A stretch of 64,000 nt of DNA from Neoceratodus forsteri. Lineage: Eukaryota > Chordata > Ceratodontiformes > Ceratodontidae. Where the stretch lies: NCBI GenBank assembly GCA_016271365.2, contig CM028129.1, positions 1,007,947,501 through 1,008,011,500 of the forward strand, written 5' to 3'. The notes under the pieces are model-generated. The model was not told where the DNA came from. It made no database searches and saw nothing but the letters and a program-made list of their open reading frames with translations. The number at the start of each line of letters is the position of its first letter. Position 1 is the first letter of the stretch. Positions 1 to 10,245 of the stretch are shown here, piece by piece. Made by a program: the position numbers and the translations under genes.

Positions 1-375
1 GTGAGAGGAGACTGCACAGCTTGGATGTCAAAAGAGCCTTAAGCTACTATTTAGAGCGCACCAGAGGTCATAGGTTCGAATCCCTCCAACTCTTTCTTAC
101 CTATGGCGAGGTTGGCAAAGGGAACCTGCCACTAAGAGAACAGTTGCAAGGTGGATTGTTTCTGTATCCAATTCTGTTATCAGAAACTGCAGAGTACCCC
201 TCAGGATTGAGGGCCCACTCCACCAGGGTACAGCTGGCCTCTAGCGGCTGCTAGAGACATCCCATTCTGGAGATTTGTCAAGCTGCTACCTGGAAGACAG
301 TTCACACCTTTACTAGCATTATTCCTGGATGTCCAGTCCAGGAGAGATGCTCTGTTTGGCACAGCTGTGCTTCAG
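1..375 (+). pseudogene. DIRS-A tyrosine recombinase, C-terminal fragment
   Basis: This fragment encodes the end of a DIRS tyrosine recombinase, which inserts the circular DNA form of the element. The longest frame (21-254) starts in the helix preceding the catalytic centre (SLDVKRALSYYLERT-like), runs through the serine/leucine-rich ESLQLFLTYGEVGKG motif and reaches RAHSTR, matching the H-x-x-R active-site box. A frameshift follows, and the remainder (AAARDIPILEICQAATWK-like, then the HYxLD segment) continues in another frame up to the stop near 390. The fragment is 5'-truncated by the window edge and not functional. The DIRS-I copy at 30960-31345 aligns along its whole length. Confidence 0.85.
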
Positions 376-424
376 AGCCTATTTCCTAAGTAGGTTCTGA
401 CCTCCTCCATGGAGGTACTGCTGG

Positions 425-540
425 GTAATCTGCTATTGTTATAATATAGCAAGACTTCATGGTGTTTGAAGAAAATTACTCACCTTAGTAATTGCTTTTC
501 TTCTCATGGAGTCTTGCTGTATTATAACCACCCTCCTCCT
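425..540. repeat. DIRS-A internal complementary region
   Basis: The left half reads as the reverse complement of a DIRS left end (gcaagacttcatggtgtttg). The right half is the reverse complement of this element's own right end at 1015-1077 (attactcaccttagtaattg). In DIRS elements this head-to-tail arrangement is thought to template completion of the ends and formation of the circle. The window cuts off the left end, but the DIRS-I left end at 26396 matches the first half. Confidence 0.8.
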
Positions 541-1111
541 GCCCTCTCAGAACTTCTACTTGGGTAGGGTGGCGAATTGGTGCAAGCACTGTGTCATGCT
601 CATTGTAGTTTTTCCCTTACCCTCTTTCCTTTGGGTTAGGGATCCAGATTGTTTCATTTAGGTTATTTATATTGCCCCTTCCTGGACTTGAGTCTTTGGG
701 GAAGGGGGGTTCATATGTGCTTGTCAAGGGTGGTAAACGAACCATAATACCATCAATTTTTGTTATTATGGCTCTGAGTGTTTCTTTGTTCTTTATATTG
801 TTGTTATTACTTACTAGTAGGTAGCCATGGGCTAGTGTAGTTTTTCCACACAGACTTTCCGCTCCTTTGATGTTAGTTTAGAAGATCTGACAGTTTCATT
901 TGAAACTGCCAGATAGAATCTTTGGGCCAGCGCCTGCTGGCTGTGGTGAACTCCAGATCTTCTGGAGTTAACTCCTTCCTCTCCAGGCAGTTCAGCTGCA
1001 GTGGCTGACTGCTATTGTTATAATATAGCAAGACTCCATGAGAAGAAAAGCAATTACTAAGGTGAGTAATTTTTCTTTTTACTGAGTAAATTGTTCGGTT
1101 TTAACCGACAT

Positions 1112-1147
1112 ATATTTATATATATACTGTATATGTGTGTGTGTATG

Positions 1148-1210
<63 letters not shown>

Positions 1211-1212
1211 AT
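1112..1212. repeat. (TA)n/(TG)n compound microsatellite
   Basis: An uninterrupted run of alternating TA is flanked by short TG runs on both sides. The open frames across it (repeated IYIY on either strand) are products of the repeat. Just upstream at 1088-1106 is a small palindrome, tcggttttaaccga. Confidence 0.95.
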
Positions 1213-1239
1213 AAAAGGATTAGTGTGTTTTGGGCTAAA

Positions 1240-2412
1240 TGTCACAAGCCAAGAAAAGAACGGACCCTGCAGCTTTCCAATATTTCATTTAATTTTTTAT
1301 ACTTGTAAATCTGATGAGCAAATCTGCCCTTTTTCACAGATGACAAGTTACAATGGTACAAAAAGACAACATTCAAGACAAAATAAATTATACAATACAA
1401 AATACTAATTACATATAATTTTGACAATTACATCATAGTATATGGTCAGCAAGTACATTCAAACTTGTTAAAAAGCCATTGCTTAAGACGAGATTTATAA
1501 CAAGAAACAGTTTTACAGTCAAGTCAATAATTGGTACCATATTAAAAAAATAAGGTGTTCATAAAAGTGACCTCATTGATTGATTTTTTTTTTTTTTTTA
1601 AACAAATGGTAATTTAAAATAAATTTACTCTGAGACCTAGTACTGCAAAAATGAAGGAGCCTAGGGAAAAGGTCAGTAACTGACACTGGGAGAAGCCCAT
1701 TTATAATTTTAAATAAATAAAAAAGCCCATTTTATGAGAGATTCTATCAAACAAAGATAGACCATCAGAAGATTTGTATAGATGACAGTGATGCGTACAA
1801 TAAGGGGCACTTAGCATAAACCGCAATATTGAGTTATAAGTAGCCCTCAGATTGTTCAAAACTGTGATCATAGTTGAAGAATAAACCAATAAACCGTAAT
1901 CGAAAACTATGGGCTAAAAGCCTATGGGAGTATACTGTTAGAAATGCTTCTGCATGGTATAGAAGACCTAATCTTTGATGAATAACCGTTCTAAGATGTT
2001 TAATCTATCTACTATCCATAAATATTCCCAAATATTTGAAATTTTCAACCAACTCAAAAGTAACCCCGTCCCCATCTTTAATAAGAGTAAGTTCATCATC
2101 ATTCCTACTAGGTCTACAAGCAAAAATCATAAATGTTGTTTTTTATTTTTTTATTCAAAACCATATGGTTTGAAATCAACCCGTCTTGAAAAGAATCAAA
2201 ATCTGTCTGAACATCATTTAATATTGCACTTAAGTTTAATTCCATCACTATAAATACCCACATCATCTGTGTATAAAATCATAGACATTTTTGAACAAAT
2301 GCTTGGGGCAGAATTAACATAACGAGTAAAGATAAAGGGGCCCAGGATAGAACCCTGGGGCACCCCACTCTGCATCACAGTTGTTTTTGAAAAGCTATCA
2401 CCAGCCAAGGTC
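1240..2412 (-). pseudogene. LINE reverse transcriptase relic
   Basis: On the minus strand this shows the middle and C-terminal part of a non-LTR retrotransposon reverse transcriptase. Visible RT motifs are QSGVPQGSILGPFIF, followed by ILYTDDVGIYSDG, where the catalytic [FY]xDD is present as YTDD. After frameshifts come KTTFMIFACRPS and ENFKYLGIFM (thumb-region motifs), and near 1700 LFKIINGLLP, typical of LINE C-termini. The 5' side is cut at about 2424, where DIRS-B gag starts; the 3' side is lost at about 1240-1078. The clade is unresolved: it is not obviously the CR1 type found elsewhere in the window. It is heavily degraded, so this is an old copy. Confidence 0.75.
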
Positions 2413-2435
2413 CTATTTGTAAGGCAAGAAAACTA

Positions 2436-3887
2436 TTGTACCAAGTGTGGGGAACCGTTCGCAGAAGCAGATCCTCCCTCTTATTTGTGTCTGTTTGTTT
2501 GGGGTTTGACCACCTCAAAGAGGACTGTGATATCTGTAAAAACTTCCCTGAGTCGACGCTTGAGAGGCGACTTAGACTGCTGGAGAAGATTTCTGAAAAA
2601 GCTGCTGACCCGGCTGAAGACAAACTGGCTACCAGCCATAAACAACCAGAGGGCCAGCCCTCTGACAAGGGTGATGGTTCCTCAATTAAAAAATGGTCTG
2701 CTGATACTGCCACTGAACCAGCAACCGCAGGAAAAAGAAAGAAAAAAGAGAAGTGTACAGCGCATGACCCACAACCCAAAAAGACACCGGTTCCTACCTC
2801 TGAAGAGATGGTGAATGCTATCAGGATTATTCAGTTGCTTCAATCGAGTATCCCGGTTCCGGTTGAGAAGCGGTTGTAGTCTCAAACCTCCGGTTTCTGG
2901 TTCACTTGAACAAGGGGCAGAACCTTTGGAGAATGATGAAGATGAGGAAGAAAATGAAGACTATGGGGAGCCAATTGAGCCCATCTCCCCTGATCCCCAC
3001 TGTCCTGATTCCCCATATAAGGAATCTGAGGACTGTACATCCCACTTAGCTTTTATAAAGCAGGTGGCTCAAACACTGGACCTTCCTACCCAGGAATCCA
3101 CTGATGAGGAAGAACAGGACTATATGGAGATGATAGATGGCCCAGTCTGCAAAAGACTGCTGCTGCACGTCCATAAGTCCTTGAAGAAACAGGTGAATAA
3201 AGTGTTGCAGACCCCCACTTCTGTGCCACCTGTGGATAGAAAGGTGGATAAGAAATACTGGGTGGCCAGAGGTGGGGTTGAGTTCTTCTTTGGGTACCCA
3301 AGCCATGGGGGGAGGCTGCAGCTTGATAAAGCTGGCATACCTTTAGCGTCACACCCACTGGACAAGGATTCCAGAAAGATAGATTCCATAGCCAAGAAGG
3401 TTTATCTGGGATCCTCTCTATCAGGCAAGCCTCTTACATGGCCTGTGTTGCTCGATATCAGAGGACACTGGAATACAGTGATGAAAATAACAAAAAATCT
3501 GTCACTGCCCCCATGGCAGCTGATCTGGAAGAGGTTGCAGAGAGGGAGATAGAAGCATCTAAAGCCCAATTTAGAATGGCTGTAGACAGCAGTGACACTG
3601 CTGCTAGACAGATGGCTGCTTCAGTGCCTCTCAGAAGATTTGCTTGGCTCAGAACAACCAATTTGACCCGAGACACAAAATCCAAGGCTTTGGATTTTCC
3701 GTGTGAGCCGACATCTCTGTTCGGGGAGCAGACTGAGGCTTATATGAAGAAAATGGATGATTATAAAACGGCATACAGAAATGCTGCTGCCAAAGAAAAG
3801 GCATCTGCACCCCAACAGCGCCAAGCCAGCGGGGGTAGAAGTAGGGAACATTATAGGCCATTCTTTCAGCCTCAAGCTTTTCCCTAG
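2436..3887 (+). pseudogene. DIRS-B gag-like protein, frameshifted
   Basis: This is a putative structural (gag) protein of a DIRS element, read in three overlapping frames: 2436-2879 (147 codons), 2815-3552 (245 codons) and 3438-3887 (149 codons). The N-terminus carries a cysteine pattern of the type CxxCG...CxxC...DCxxCKNFP, shared with DIRS-I at about 26980-27100. An acidic stretch (DEDEEENEDYGEP) and a conserved helical block (YMEMIDGPVCKRLLLHVHKS) follow. The end includes AYMKKMDDYKTAYRNAAAKEK, also found in DIRS-I at about 28280. Two frameshifts mean no intact protein. Function is inferred from position upstream of RT. Confidence 0.8.
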
Positions 3888-4068
3888 TACCAGCCTCAGA
3901 GGGGTTATTTCAGGGGCAGGGGCAGGAAAGACAGCAACCTTACCAGTCCCAACACCCAGACAGTATCCCAGGCCAAGACGACCCCCTAGGTGTCTGCTCG
4001 GGTCGCCTCCCCAACCCCAGTAGGGGGCAGGCGGGCCCACTACCTCCAGGAATGGCAATCTGGAGGTA

Positions 4069-5797
4069 GTGGGCCAGGGTCTGGCTCTCATCTTCAAGTT
4101 CATGCCAGAGCTGGGGACAAGGGTCTTCAGACCCTCTTCCCCATCAGAAACATCACTGTTGGAGGGGGAAGTATCAAACCTTCTGTCTCAGAAGGCAATA
4201 GAGCCAGTTCCTCAGGCACAAAGAGGAAAGGGTCTCTATTCAAGATATTTCCTTACAATAAAGAAAACAGGAGTGGCGACCTATATTGGATCTCAGGCAC
4301 CTAAACAGACATCTGGTAAAACCAAAGTTCAAAATGGTGACTTTGGCAACAATCTTCCCAACTCTGAGATAAGGGATTTGCTGGCATCTCTGGATCTAAA
4401 GGATTCTTATTTCACATCCCCATCGGGCAATCCCACAGAAAATATCTCGGATTCAGACTGCCATCAGGCCATTACCAGTTCAAGGCAATGCCTGTCAGAC
4501 TAACTTCTGCTTCAAGGATTTCACAAAATGCTTAGCTGTAGTGGTGGCACGCCTAAGGTGACAAGGGGTGGCAGTGTTCCCTCGCTTGGATGACTGGCTA
4601 GTCGTAGGTCAATCACCTAAACAGGTAAGGGACTCCTTGGCAATCACACAGGATGTCTTGCAGTTACTAGGGTTCCTGGTCAACTTGAGAAAATATGTAT
4701 TGGAGCCAGTACAGCTCCTGGAATTCATAGGAGCTGAGCTGGACACTGAGAGAAAAGGCTTTCTTCCACAGACAAGAGTGGACAGCCTGATGCAGTTGGC
4801 AGGTATCTTCAAACTGCACAGTCTAAGGCCGGCAAGGCACTTTTTGCAGTTGCTGGGTCACATGGCAGCTTCCACAACAACAGTGCTAGGGGCAAGGTTC
4901 CAAATGAGGGACATTCGGTTCCATCTCAAGATGCACTGGCATTAAAAGAGAGACACTCTGTCAAAATTGGTGCCAGTCTCAGGAACACTGCTTTAGGCAC
5001 TCCAGTGGTGACTGGAAAAGGACAATCTCAGACAAGGCGTGCCATTCCTACAAGAAAACCTCTCCTTAATGCTAACCACTGAGTCTTCCCTCCTGGGATG
5101 GGGGGCACATCTGGAGAAGCACACTGCTCATGGCACATGGCTCAAGCAGGAGTCACTGTTGCACATAAACCTGCTAGAGCTCAGAGCAGTCTTCCTGGGA
5201 CTCTAGTCCTTTGCCAGCATGCTACAGGGAAAAGTGGTACAGGTCAGGACAGACAACACAACCACTATGTACTACATGAATAAGCAGGGAGGCACAAGGT
5301 CAACACCTCTGTGCACAGAGGCCATGAAAATTTGGAGTCTGGCATACTCTCTGGGAATCTCCCGCTCAGCAGTTCACTTACCAGGGAAGGACAATGTCCC
5401 GGCAGATGCTCTCAGCATAATCGGCCAAAATCACCACGAGTGGTCTATAAACAAGCAGGTGCTGCAGATTGTGTTCAAAAGGTGGGGTACTCCAGAGATG
5501 GATCTCTTTGCAGCCCTGGACAACAATCGGCTACCCCAGTTTTGCTGCAGGCCTCCTGTGAGAGGCACAGTCCCATTGGATGCACTACTGTTTGATTGGA
5601 CAGGGAAGTTCCTGTATGCCTTCCCTCCATTTTTACTGTTGCTGAGAGTCCAGAACAAGCTCCGATCCCAGACAGAGACAGTGATCCTCATTGCTCGGTA
5701 CTGGGCCAGGCAGCTCTGGTACTCTCAGATTCTGGCCCTGTTGGTGGCCAAACCAATCCGTCTACCCAGGAAGTACAACCTGCTGACTTCTCCCTAG
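4069..5797 (+). pseudogene. DIRS-B RT / RNase H / methyltransferase-like region
   Basis: This is a reverse transcriptase polyprotein in several frames. RT motifs include LDLKDSYFTSP (about 4395), a CLAVVVARLR-like segment, and RLDDWLVVGQSPKQV (about 4580), where LDD is the catalytic pair. The connection LEFIGAELDTERKGFLP runs to LLGHMAAS. RNase H follows: the INLLELRAV motif, VRTDNTTTMYYMNKQGG (about 5240) and LPGKDNVPADALS. The last part (PEMDLFAALDNNRLPQF ... LYAFPPFLLLLRVQNKL, about 5500-5660) is the segment described in DIRS elements as Dam-like methyltransferase. The 5219-5797 frame (192 codons) is intact across RNase H and this segment; RT is split by frameshifts. Confidence 0.88.
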
Positions 5798-6870
5798 GGC
5801 AGGATCCTATACCACAACCTTCAGTCCTTCAGGCTCGAGGCCTGGCTCTTGAGGACTTAGAGTATGCTAACTTGCATCTCTCTGATCGGGTCATGGAGGT
5901 CCTCAGGGTTTCTAGAAAGACCTACACGTCCAAGTGGAAAAGGTTCTTCATTTGGTGCCAGAGTAAGAATATGGACCACACTCAGGTGGGCTTGCCAGTT
6001 CTGGATTACCTGACCCATCTTCATTCCCTTGGTCTGAGACATATCCACTCAGAGAGCACTTGGCAGCTGTTTCTGCTTATCTGTCAGCAGGCAAGGCTTC
6101 ATCCCTAGCTTAGAACCCAGTGCTCAGAAAGTCCTTTAAGGAGCTGCTGTATTTATGTCCCCCCACACAGGAGTCCCACTCCAGTGTGGGATCTAAACAT
6201 ATATATTTCACAGCTCATGCAGCCACCTTTTGAGCCTATGTCCTTAGTAGATCTCAAGTATGTAACTTGGAAAGCCATGTTCCTAATTGCAATCACTTCT
6301 GCCAGGAGGATTAATGAACTATAGACTCTATCCATGGAGACTGGCTATATTGCATTCCATAGGGACAAAGTTGTCCTTAGGACTAACAAGAAATTTCTCC
6401 CTAAAGTGGTATCAGATTTCTACATTAATCAGTCCATTACACTCCCAGTCTTTATCACCGACTATTGCACTTCAGGGGAACTTAGACTGCACAGCCTAGA
6501 TATTAAGAGAGCCATCAGCTACTACCTGGACCATACAGTGGGCCACATAGGGGACAATACCAACTCTTCTTGACCTATGGGGAAGAAGGAAAAGTAAACC
6601 AATCACAAAAAGATCTATTGCAAGGTGGATTGTGGCCTGTATCCAGTTTTGTTATGGCAAAGTGGACAAACAGCCTCCACAGGGTCTCAGGGCCCACTCC
6701 ACTAGGGGAACAGCTGCTTCCATAGCAGCTTAAAGGGACATCTCTCTGCTAGAAATCTGTAAAGCAGCTACCTGGAAAACTATTCACACATTTACAAATC
6801 ACTATTGCCTGGATACTCAGCATAGAAGTGATTGCTGCAGAGCTTGTTTCCTAAATAGGTTCTCTGCCCA
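5797..6870 (+). pseudogene. DIRS-B tyrosine recombinase
   Basis: This is a tyrosine recombinase of DIRS type, catalysing insertion of the circular element. The N-terminal SAM-like part (LHLSDRVMEVLRVSRKTYTSKWKRFF... WCQSKN, about 5865-5970) is in frame to 6108. The catalytic part continues in other frames: AITSARRINEL (first catalytic Arg, about 6290-6320), FLPKVVSDFYINQ, RAISYYLDHT, then an HxxR-like GPLH/STRGTA region near 6700 and CKAATWKT with the terminal Tyr segment (about 6770-6820). Several stops and frameshifts make it inactive. Its position after RNase H is canonical. Confidence 0.85.
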
Positions 6871-6889
6871 CCTGCAAAGGTACTGCTTT

Positions 6890-7000
6890 AGTAGCTGCAT
6901 TTGTCAGAATACAGTAAGATTTCCTGGGGCTTGAAGAAAAAATTACTTACCATAGTAATCTTATTTCTTCCAAAGGAATCTTACTGTATTCTGAGCTCTG
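6890..7000. repeat. DIRS-B internal complementary region
   Basis: It contains attacttaccatagtaatc followed by tcttactgtattctga, the reverse complement of the right end of this element at about 7350-7411. Its left half (gtcagaatacagtaagattt) should match the missing left end. The layout is the same as in DIRS-A and DIRS-I although the sequence differs. Apart from this and the right end, 6870-7411 has no gene. Confidence 0.8.
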
Positions 7001-7324
7001 ACCCTTTCTGCCCTACTAGAACCTAGGGGGCACTGCATATCAGCTGTCCATATCCTATGGCAAACCTGTTGGCATAACTGTTTTCTTAGGCATCTGTGAC
7101 TTGAGTCTTGGTGATACCCGTGATGTTAAGAGGGTGGTTGATCTAAAAGGGAAGAGTTAATTTGTTATTAGAACAGTTTAGTTTGTTTTTTGCTTAAGCA
7201 TTCTTTGTAAGAATCTGACGGTTGCAGGAAGTGCAGCCAGGTACAGTGGTTTAAAAAAACGAGCTCGAGCCTAGCATTCCACTATTAGCATAGGTTCTTT
7301 TAACCATTTCGGCTGCAGGGCAGT

Positions 7325-7411
7325 CCTATGGTGAGACTATACTGCATTTGTCAGAATACAGTAAGATTCACTTGGAAGAAACAAGATTACTATGGTAAGT
7401 AATTTTTTCTT
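7325..7411. repeat. DIRS-B right inverted end
   Basis: The sequence ...gtcagaatacagtaagat...caagattactatggtaagtaattttttctt mirrors the right half of the internal complementary region at 6940-6990. It ends next to DIRS-C gag. Confidence 0.75.
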
Positions 7412-8631
7412 GTTGAGCACTGTAGGCCTGCATAGAGAGCCCTGTCCATTATGGTAAGAAGCACAAGCAGCACTAGCACTGGTTGTGGGATCGGGAGAGA
7501 TTGTGGTCCACCTGTTCCCTTGACTGCCCTGTCAGCTTGATGTGTGTCGAGAGTTCAAATCTGGTCGAGTCTCGTGGTTGAGGGTTCATTCAACAGCTCC
7601 ATGGTGCCCCTCTCAGACTTGTTGACCTTGGCACCGGCTGCTCAGACTTTCGAGATGTTCCTCGACCCTGTTGACCAGTTGTCTGAGAAGCTTAAGCGAG
7701 AAGTCTTCTCTCGAAGACCCCAGTTCTCCCGGTCCTTACAATGAGAATATGGACCGGTCAGTGTCCCAAACAGACTCCACTCAGGACTCATGTCCATGGG
7801 TGGTTGTGCTGCTGAAACCGGTGCTCTTTTCGGCACCTCATCACTCGCTGCTGGCTTCTGCTTGGTGTCGGGTCGATTGTCGTGGTTGAGGAGCCATTCA
7901 TGCTTTCGATCCTGCTCAACAAGGAGGTGCCACCATTAATGTTCCTCGACCTCCTCGTACTTGGGCGAAGAGAGGTATCACTGCAGAGTGCGATGGTGCT
8001 ATGAGGAATACCTTTTGCAGCAGTGGACCATTGCAGGGTGGGGTAGGGCTCTACCCTGGCCCGATGGTCAACTGGCAGGTGCCAGTACTGCCCATGCCAG
8101 TCCACCCTCAGCAGATGTTCCTAGTCTCTGCCTCTCCACCCTAGCAGGTGGAGCCACTGCCACTGCAACCTATGATAGGAGCACTAACTAAGGACTCTCT
8201 TGCAGCAGCTGGCTTGCCAGCTCAGCTTTTGGTGGGCGTCACCCAGTTGGAAGACAGCAGTGTGGTCAGAAACAACACATGGCCATGAGTTGTTTTCGAA
8301 GAGTCCTCGCACGGGTCATCCATGGTGTCGTCAGGCAGGTGTCACTTGGGGCTGTCCTCAGTTTAATATCAAGTCCATGTACATTTCCTTGGAGCCAGTC
8401 CAGAAGCAGGCTAAATACCCCTGTGACATTTTGAACAAGGATGACTCCCCTGGGGTTGCCTTTCCCATGGCTGAGTCCATCTTGGGACCAGCTCTGGAGC
8501 TCTGGCAGCACCCAGCATCCCACCTGTCACCCTCCACCCATATGGTCCACAAGTATGCGGTCTCTACTAAGTCCCTTTTGGGGCTGTTGGACCATCCTTT
8601 GGCTGAGGGACTGGTCTCGGACTCTGCCTTC

Positions 8632-10245
8632 TTTTTTTGTACTTTGTGTTTATTGAAATTCAAATAAAAATAGAGATACATTTACATTTGCCAGACTTCA
8701 GCTTAACAATTCATAAAGGAGTCATCCAGTGGTACAGAATTTCACGCTCTTGGCCATCAGGTTACGGATATTGGGGATATCTAGTATTAAACAACAATTG
8801 CCGTGTAAACTAATAAGAATGGCTACACTCTACAAGAGAAGGTGATCCGTCCATAATAAGTTACCAAACACGTCGGACTCAACAACCAGTGCTGACTGGA
8901 CCCCTTTTACAAAAATCATGAATTCTATTATGTTACTAGCTCCCTTTAGCGCTCTCTAATATAATTCCATCCTGTTTCAAGAATTGTACGACCAGTTAAG
9001 GCCCAAGAAGAAAAAACTGTGGCAAAGTGAAAACTTCTAACCAAATAAAGTTCCCATAGCAATTATTCACTAATAGTAACAGCTGTAGATTTATACATTT
9101 ATTAAATGTTCCACAATGAGAGGATTAAAGTTCAGTTCACCCTCTGGTACAGTTGTAATAAAAAAATACAACAAAGGCAATCAGTACATCAAAAAGCAAA
9201 GTACCCCGAGTCCCATAGATTCCTTCAGGTGTCAGTCTCCTTCTCCGAATCAGACTCAAGCCGTGCTGCGGCCCAGGTAGCTTCAGTTTCTGCCTGGATC
9301 TTCTCGACCCTCTTCCCTGCTTCTGAAGGGTCATTGAACTGAAAGTGTGCCCCCGTAGTATATCCTGAAGCGTGCCAGCTTTAGCAGAGAGTGTGCTACC
9401 TCCACGCTTTGCAACTTAGCCCTGACGGCATCAAATTTCTTGCGTCGGGGCCGGGTGGCATAAGCAAGGTCCAGGAAAATATGCATTGTGTGCCCATCAT
9501 AATTCAGGTGTTCAGTGGTTCATGCAGCCCGCATGATCTGTTCTTTAGTGGCCGCTCCATTGGTGATCAGCAGGACCATCCTTGGCAAGTCCCTCTGTGC
9601 TTATGCTGATCGGGGTGAGATTCTGTAAGTCTTCACAAACCAGGACCCCACCTCCGGAGCCAGATGTAGAGCCTCGGGCAGCCAGTTCTTTAAAAAAGTT
9701 AACAGGTCTGGCTCCTCGATCCCCTCAGGTAATCCAGCCACTCGCACATTCAGGGCCTGTTTGGAATTCTCTAGGGATTCCAACCAATAATGAAGCTGTT
9801 TTCTTGAATCAGCTTTGTAGTCGCAGTCAAGGCTTGTGTTGCAGAACTTTCTACCATGGTGGCTGTTTTCATCGCATTCTCAGTCTTGGCATCCTGCTCA
9901 CCAAACCGCTGGAACAATGCCTTGACCTTCATATCTGTGGCCTTTATAGAATTTTGCAAGGCCTTCCATGGGGGATCCACAGTGTCAGTTGGCACAGAGG
10001 CCGTGGCCTGGTGAGCTACTGGTGGTTGGGACTTTTAGCTGCCAGGAACTCCTTGCTGCGTCTTCCCCATGACAATATTTGGTATTAATCTGTAGAAAAT
10101 AAACTCCCAAAGCCACTGGTATTAAGATCTTGGGTCCAAAACTCCAATTAATTGAAGATAGTTATAGTTTCCAACAGAGCTCGAGGAAGCATCGTCTGCT
10201 CAGTAGTGTGCTCAATAGTGCGCCCGATACTCAACCTAATTGAAG
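8632..10245 (-). mobile_element. ORF1-only L1-like (HAL1-like) LINE, minus strand
   Basis: The element reads on the minus strand: about 175 nt of leader, an ORF1 (10070 to 9225), about 590 nt of 3' untranslated sequence, a polyadenylation signal (tcaataaacac) and a short A-rich tail whose complement is the T run at 8632-8638. No endonuclease or reverse transcriptase ORF lies between ORF1 and the tail. It interrupts DIRS-C gag, whose homology to DIRS-D stops near 8630 and resumes near 10246. The architecture resembles the HAL1 (half-L1) elements of mammals. A clear target duplication was not found. An internal deletion of ORF2 remains possible. Confidence 0.7.
9225..10070 (-). pseudogene. L1-type ORF1 protein (RNA-binding chaperone), two frameshifts/one stop
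   Basis: About 282 codons run from ATG (MGKTQQGVPGS) to a TGA at 9225. A heptad-like N-terminal helix (TATMVESSATQALTATTKL) fits the ORF1p coiled coil. The RRM core has RVAGLPEGIEEPDLLTFLKN, followed by WLPEAL, the hallmark of L1 ORF1 proteins. The C-terminal domain has LPRMVLLITNGAATKEQIMR, then RRKKFDAVRAKLQSVEVAHS and a FNDPSEAGKR-like end. A stop replaces one codon after MRAA, and frameshifts occur near 10035 and in the linker. ORF1p normally binds LINE RNA and escorts it for target-primed reverse transcription. Confidence 0.78.

Larger units (their letters stand above)
1..1077 (+). mobile_element. DIRS-A: 3' part of a DIRS-type retrotransposon
   Basis: This is the right-hand end of a DIRS element cut by the window edge. 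It holds the C-terminal part of the tyrosine recombinase (to about 370), an untranslated stretch, an internal complementary region (about 425-540) and a right inverted terminal repeat (about 840-1077). It is closely similar to DIRS-I (26396-31979), where the same parts occur in the same order at 30960-31979. It ends at the motif aaggtgagtaatttttct, after which the sequence changes to a LINE relic. No gene is visible in 380-1077 beyond these terminal structures. Confidence 0.88.
2425..7411 (+). mobile_element. DIRS-B: left-truncated DIRS retrotransposon
   Basis: Gag, RT/RNase H/methyltransferase-like segment and tyrosine recombinase occur in order on the plus strand, followed by an internal complementary region and a right inverted end. 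The left inverted end and leader are missing: sequence switches from the LINE relic straight into the zinc-finger part of gag at about 2425. The right end (actatggtaagtaatttttt) directly abuts gag sequence of DIRS-C at 7412. It belongs to the same broad family as DIRS-A and DIRS-I but is diverged from them. Confidence 0.9.

Noticed and set aside
65..83. Perfect polymerase III box B-like string ggttcgaatcc, possible tRNA gene
   Set aside because: It lies in recombinase coding sequence (GHRFESLQLF). There is no box A or cloverleaf, and the matching DIRS-I site reads ggtctgaatcc.
1057..1408. Open frames with long IYIYIY runs on both strands
   Set aside because: Products of the (TA)n/(TG)n microsatellite.
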